From NCBI GenBank assembly GCA_902462205.1, contig CABQAR010000003.1, positions 62,001 through 126,000 of the forward strand: 64,000 nucleotides of DNA. The letters are read 5' to 3'. The position numbers and the translations under genes were made by a program. Below the pieces are notes generated by a model that saw only the letters and a program-made list of their open reading frames with translations, was not told where the DNA came from and did no database searches. This document shows positions 61,968-64,000 of the stretch, piece after piece. The first letter of the stretch is position 1, and every line of letters begins with the position of its first letter. The DNA comes from an uncultured Dialister sp. Lineage in GTDB: Bacteria > Bacillota > Negativicutes > Veillonellales > Dialisteraceae.

Positions 61968-62409
61968 TCAGGCAAATTTATTATATATTTCAGAGTACGT
62001 TTTAACGGCGGCTATTCTCGCCTTCTGCACATGGAGGCACGGGCCGCTGGATATCATGAGGCAGATCGGTCGCAGGACGTTCCTTTTCCGCCTGATTCCC
62101 GTCATCATCATGACCGTGGCAGGAATTTCGGTCATGGCAGGGCTTCACATGGTTTCCATGGGAGCGGCGGCGCAGCTCATAAGTATCGGCGCCGTGCAGC
62201 TCATCATGACGGTTTTCAATGATACGCTCCTTGCCGCCTCCGTATTCCAGAGATACCGCGTATATCCGCGGGGGGCATCTCTGGCGGCCGTCCTTGTCTG
62301 CCTGTATGCCGTGGCGGATTTATTCATGCCGTGGATGACGAAGTACGCGGTTCTGCTCGCGGCGGTGGCCGGAGGGATCCTCCTTCCCGAAAAGAGGGGG
62401 AACAGATAA
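61954..62409 (+). CDS. four-helix membrane protein of unknown function
   Basis: I do not recognise this 151-residue protein. It has four or five hydrophobic helices (first ~10-25, second ~45-65, third ~75-95, last ~108-145) and a short basic tail (PEKRGNR). It starts within the end of the VOC gene and is followed by a terminator, so it belongs to that transcript. It has no motif I can name. Confidence 0.68.
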   Translation: MATINQANLLYISEYVLTAAILAFCTWRHGPLDIMRQIGRRTFLFRLIPVIIMTVAGISVMAGLHMVSMGAAAQLISIGAVQLIMTVFNDTLLAASVFQRYRVYPRGASLAAVLVCLYAVADLFMPWMTKYAVLLAAVAGGILLPEKRGNR

Positions 62410-62414
62410 AAATC

Positions 62415-62447
62415 AAAAAAGCATCGGTTCATGCCGATGCTTTTTTC
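62415..62447. terminator. intrinsic terminator
   Basis: AAAAAAGCATCGG and CCGATGCTTTTTT form a perfect stem with a six-base loop; it can act in both directions, and the minus-strand gene at 62533 ends nearby. Confidence 0.92.
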
Positions 62448-62532
62448 GTCTGTCAAGCTGACAGGGGAAACAGTTTTTCTTTATCCGAAATAAAATATGT
62501 CCACGGGAGCCGTCTGAATTTCATTGGGCCTC

Positions 62533-63834
62533 TCAGGTCACGGCGCTCAGGATGGCTTTCGTCAGGCTGTCAAACCCGTTCAGGATGGCGGTGCCCATAT
62601 CGGAAAAGAAATCTCCCGTAGCCGTTCCCCAGCCTTTCAGGGTATCCCAGAACCGGCTGCCCATGTCGGCGGCTCCGTCTTTTGCCTTGCCGATGGCGTT
62701 GGCGGCCTGCTCGGTCAGTTTGGTGTCGTTTTGCTGCTCGATGCTGTCCAGCGCTTTTTCTATGTCATTGATATTCAGGACGCTGGTGACGGTACCGCCG
62801 ATGAAGCTTTCAAATTCGTCAAGGATGCGTACCTTTAGTTTTTCATCCATGGTGGCGTTCAAAGATTCACCGATACGGCTTCCTATTTTTTCGCCGATGT
62901 AAGCGCCCATCAGTGCACCGTTGATGGTGATCGTACCGAGGCTGATTCCGCCCGTAGCACCTTCCAGCGCTCCGCCCGCTGCGGTTCCGGCGGCGGTGCC
63001 TGCAAGAAATCCGATCTGCTTGTAATCCAGCCCGGAGAGCATTCCGATGGCGGAGGTGATGGCTGTATCGGTCAGGCGCTGTACGCCTTCTTTGCCGGAA
63101 ATGGCGCCTTCCTTGACCTTCAGGACGGTCTTTGCTTCTTCCACGGCATTGATGGAAATAGCGGCCAACTGTCTCGGCATGGCCTGGTTCATGATGGAAA
63201 CCTGTCCATGGTCTGCTGTCAGAATCAGTCCAACGGCGACGGCGGTTTTCAGTCCCGTGTCATGATCGGTTTCCAGCAGGCCGCGCATGTCTGCCGCTTC
63301 CTTTTCCGAAAGGGAGTTGCCCTTCCAGTTCTTTCCCGCGATGCTGAATCCGTTATTCCGTCCGCTGCTTGTGACTTTCGGGGTGCTGCCCGTCATTTCC
63401 ACTGCTTTGGTGATATATTTCTTTACACGCCCGTCGAGCCAGCTCTGCTGGCTTTCTCCGTTCTGCCGCGCCTGGCGTAGGGATTGTTTTTCCTGCTCTG
63501 ACGCGTCGATGGTGGAGGTAATCTCATTAACGATTTCCGTGATCCGTTCCTGAGAAGCGCCGGTCATCTGCTCCCTCAGCCGCTTTTCCGCCCATTCCTT
63601 ATCGGACAGGCTGCCTTTCTGTGCGTAACTGACGATGGCATCCGATACGGATTTCTGGATGCGGTCCGCGTCATTGGCGGAGAGGACGTCTGCCAGGGAG
63701 CTGACCGTTTTTCTTTCCGGCAGGGAGGTCAGGTTGAGTGAACCTGCATCGCCGCCGGCCGGCGGGGTTTCTTCCGCAAAGGAAGGGAAAAAGGGAAGTA
63801 AAAAAATGAAAAGCAGGGCAAGGATTTTTTTCAT
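62533..63834 (-). CDS. large secreted glycine-zipper protein of unknown function
   Basis: I do not recognise this 433-residue exported protein. It has a signal peptide (KKILALLFIFLLPFFPSFA, cleavage ~20), a long charged helical part (~40-140), and a Gly/Ala-rich central stretch (~270-320: AGTAAGTAAGGALEGATGG, then GALMGAYIGEKIGSRIG). GxxxG spacing recalls glycine-zipper segments that insert into or span membranes. Helical tails follow, with TATGDFFSDMGTAILNGF at the end. There is no lipobox. It stands alone, between two terminators. A structural or channel-like envelope role is possible but speculative. Confidence 0.68.
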   Translation of the reverse strand: MKKILALLFIFLLPFFPSFAEETPPAGGDAGSLNLTSLPERKTVSSLADVLSANDADRIQKSVSDAIVSYAQKGSLSDKEWAEKRLREQMTGASQERITEIVNEITSTIDASEQEKQSLRQARQNGESQQSWLDGRVKKYITKAVEMTGSTPKVTSSGRNNGFSIAGKNWKGNSLSEKEAADMRGLLETDHDTGLKTAVAVGLILTADHGQVSIMNQAMPRQLAAISINAVEEAKTVLKVKEGAISGKEGVQRLTDTAITSAIGMLSGLDYKQIGFLAGTAAGTAAGGALEGATGGISLGTITINGALMGAYIGEKIGSRIGESLNATMDEKLKVRILDEFESFIGGTVTSVLNINDIEKALDSIEQQNDTKLTEQAANAIGKAKDGAADMGSRFWDTLKGWGTATGDFFSDMGTAILNGFDSLTKAILSAVT

Positions 63835-63929
63835 GACAGGCTCCTTTAAAGGGAAATGATTATATCATCTGTATTTTACCATAGAAATTTCATGGCAGAG
63901 AGAATCATGTAAAGAAAGTCATGAAATAT

Positions 63930-63970
63930 AAAAATAACAGGCCGCCTTTGCAGGAAACCTGTTATTTTTC
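63930..63970. terminator. bidirectional-type intrinsic terminator
   Basis: AAAATAACAGG and CCTGTTATTTT pair perfectly. It lies just downstream of the minus-strand frame entering from the right edge. Confidence 0.85.
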
Positions 63971-63976
63971 AGCTGT

Positions 63977-64000
63977 TTATTTTTTCGGCCTTGCACCGTA
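63977..64000 (-). CDS. C-terminal codons of a gene extending past the window
   Basis: On the minus strand the last bases read YGARPKK followed by TAA (complement of 63977-63979), seven bases before a strong terminator. The placement fits the end of a real gene that lies beyond base 64000, but only seven codons are visible and no function can be given. Confidence 0.4.
   Translation of the reverse strand, partial: YGARPKK

Noticed and set aside
1..64000. CRISPR arrays, tRNA or rRNA genes, intact insertion sequences
   Set aside because: Looked for regularly spaced repeats, tRNA-like CCA/TTC-arm patterns and transposase motifs; none could be supported.

Overview
The window looks like chromosomal DNA of a diderm Firmicute of the class Negativicutes, most probably a Dialister-like Veillonellaceae. 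Firmicute signals are the yybS-gdpP-rplI order, a T-box leader ahead of ileS, RNase J, and a Lon-like protease gene fused by overlap to dnaB. Diderm signals are a secreted protein built of TonB C-terminal domains and an RclA-type oxidoreductase. The genus is inference from gene order and protein style; no 16S gene is present. Core genes are about 50-55% GC, and two stretches are clearly AT-richer.

Region 1 (1-19992) is a surface-polysaccharide locus that follows the 3' part of pfkA. It is bounded by conserved sugar genes (glf and wbaP on the left; rmlA, rmlB, rmlD, rmlC on the right). The very AT-rich core encodes a DUF4422 transferase, a GT4-like transferase, a LicD/IspD-like/SDR trio, a CgeB-like protein, Wzy, a Wzz-like protein, Wzx, and an MBOAT plus SGNH O-acylation pair. 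The picture is a Wzx/Wzy-made polymer containing galactofuranose and rhamnose, with a phospho-linked substituent and O-acyl groups. Wza, Wzc and the ligase are not in the window. The block ends with a signal-peptide protein made of two copies of an unrecognised domain.

Region 2 (20100-25793) holds housekeeping and accessory genes: flavin reductase, a DUF4405 membrane protein, a DMT exporter divergent from a LysR regulator, AraD and RlmD. Immediately after rlmD lies a 3.3-kb AT-rich insertion (25773-29120). It is bounded by a perfect 24-bp repeat of the rlmD 3' end, carries an Imm5-like gene, a GNAT gene and an AlbA_2/Schlafen-type ATPase gene, and has two relics of RlmD-like C-termini. No recombinase is present.

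Region 3 (29192-38684) contains an amidohydrolase and ABM monooxygenase pair, two small exported proteins, and a redox block: LysR, membrane-anchored flavodoxin, cyclophilin-like lipoprotein, DUF4405 membrane protein, RclA. AzlCD and a secreted doublet of TonB-type domains follow.

Region 4 (38792-64000) is mostly core: DUF2284, T-box and ileS, TauE/SafE, DUF6125, zinc-ribbon DUF805, RarD, a nucleoside phosphorylase, RNase J, yybS-gdpP-rplI, bioW-bioF plus a membrane protein, LysR and DMT transporter, Lon-like protease, dnaB, a family 4 uracil-DNA glycosylase, a VOC protein, a four-helix membrane protein, and a large secreted glycine-rich protein. A few codons of one more minus-strand gene lie at the right edge.

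Most genes end in visible intrinsic terminators, so operon boundaries are fairly clear. No tRNA, rRNA, CRISPR array, intact transposase or integrase was seen.
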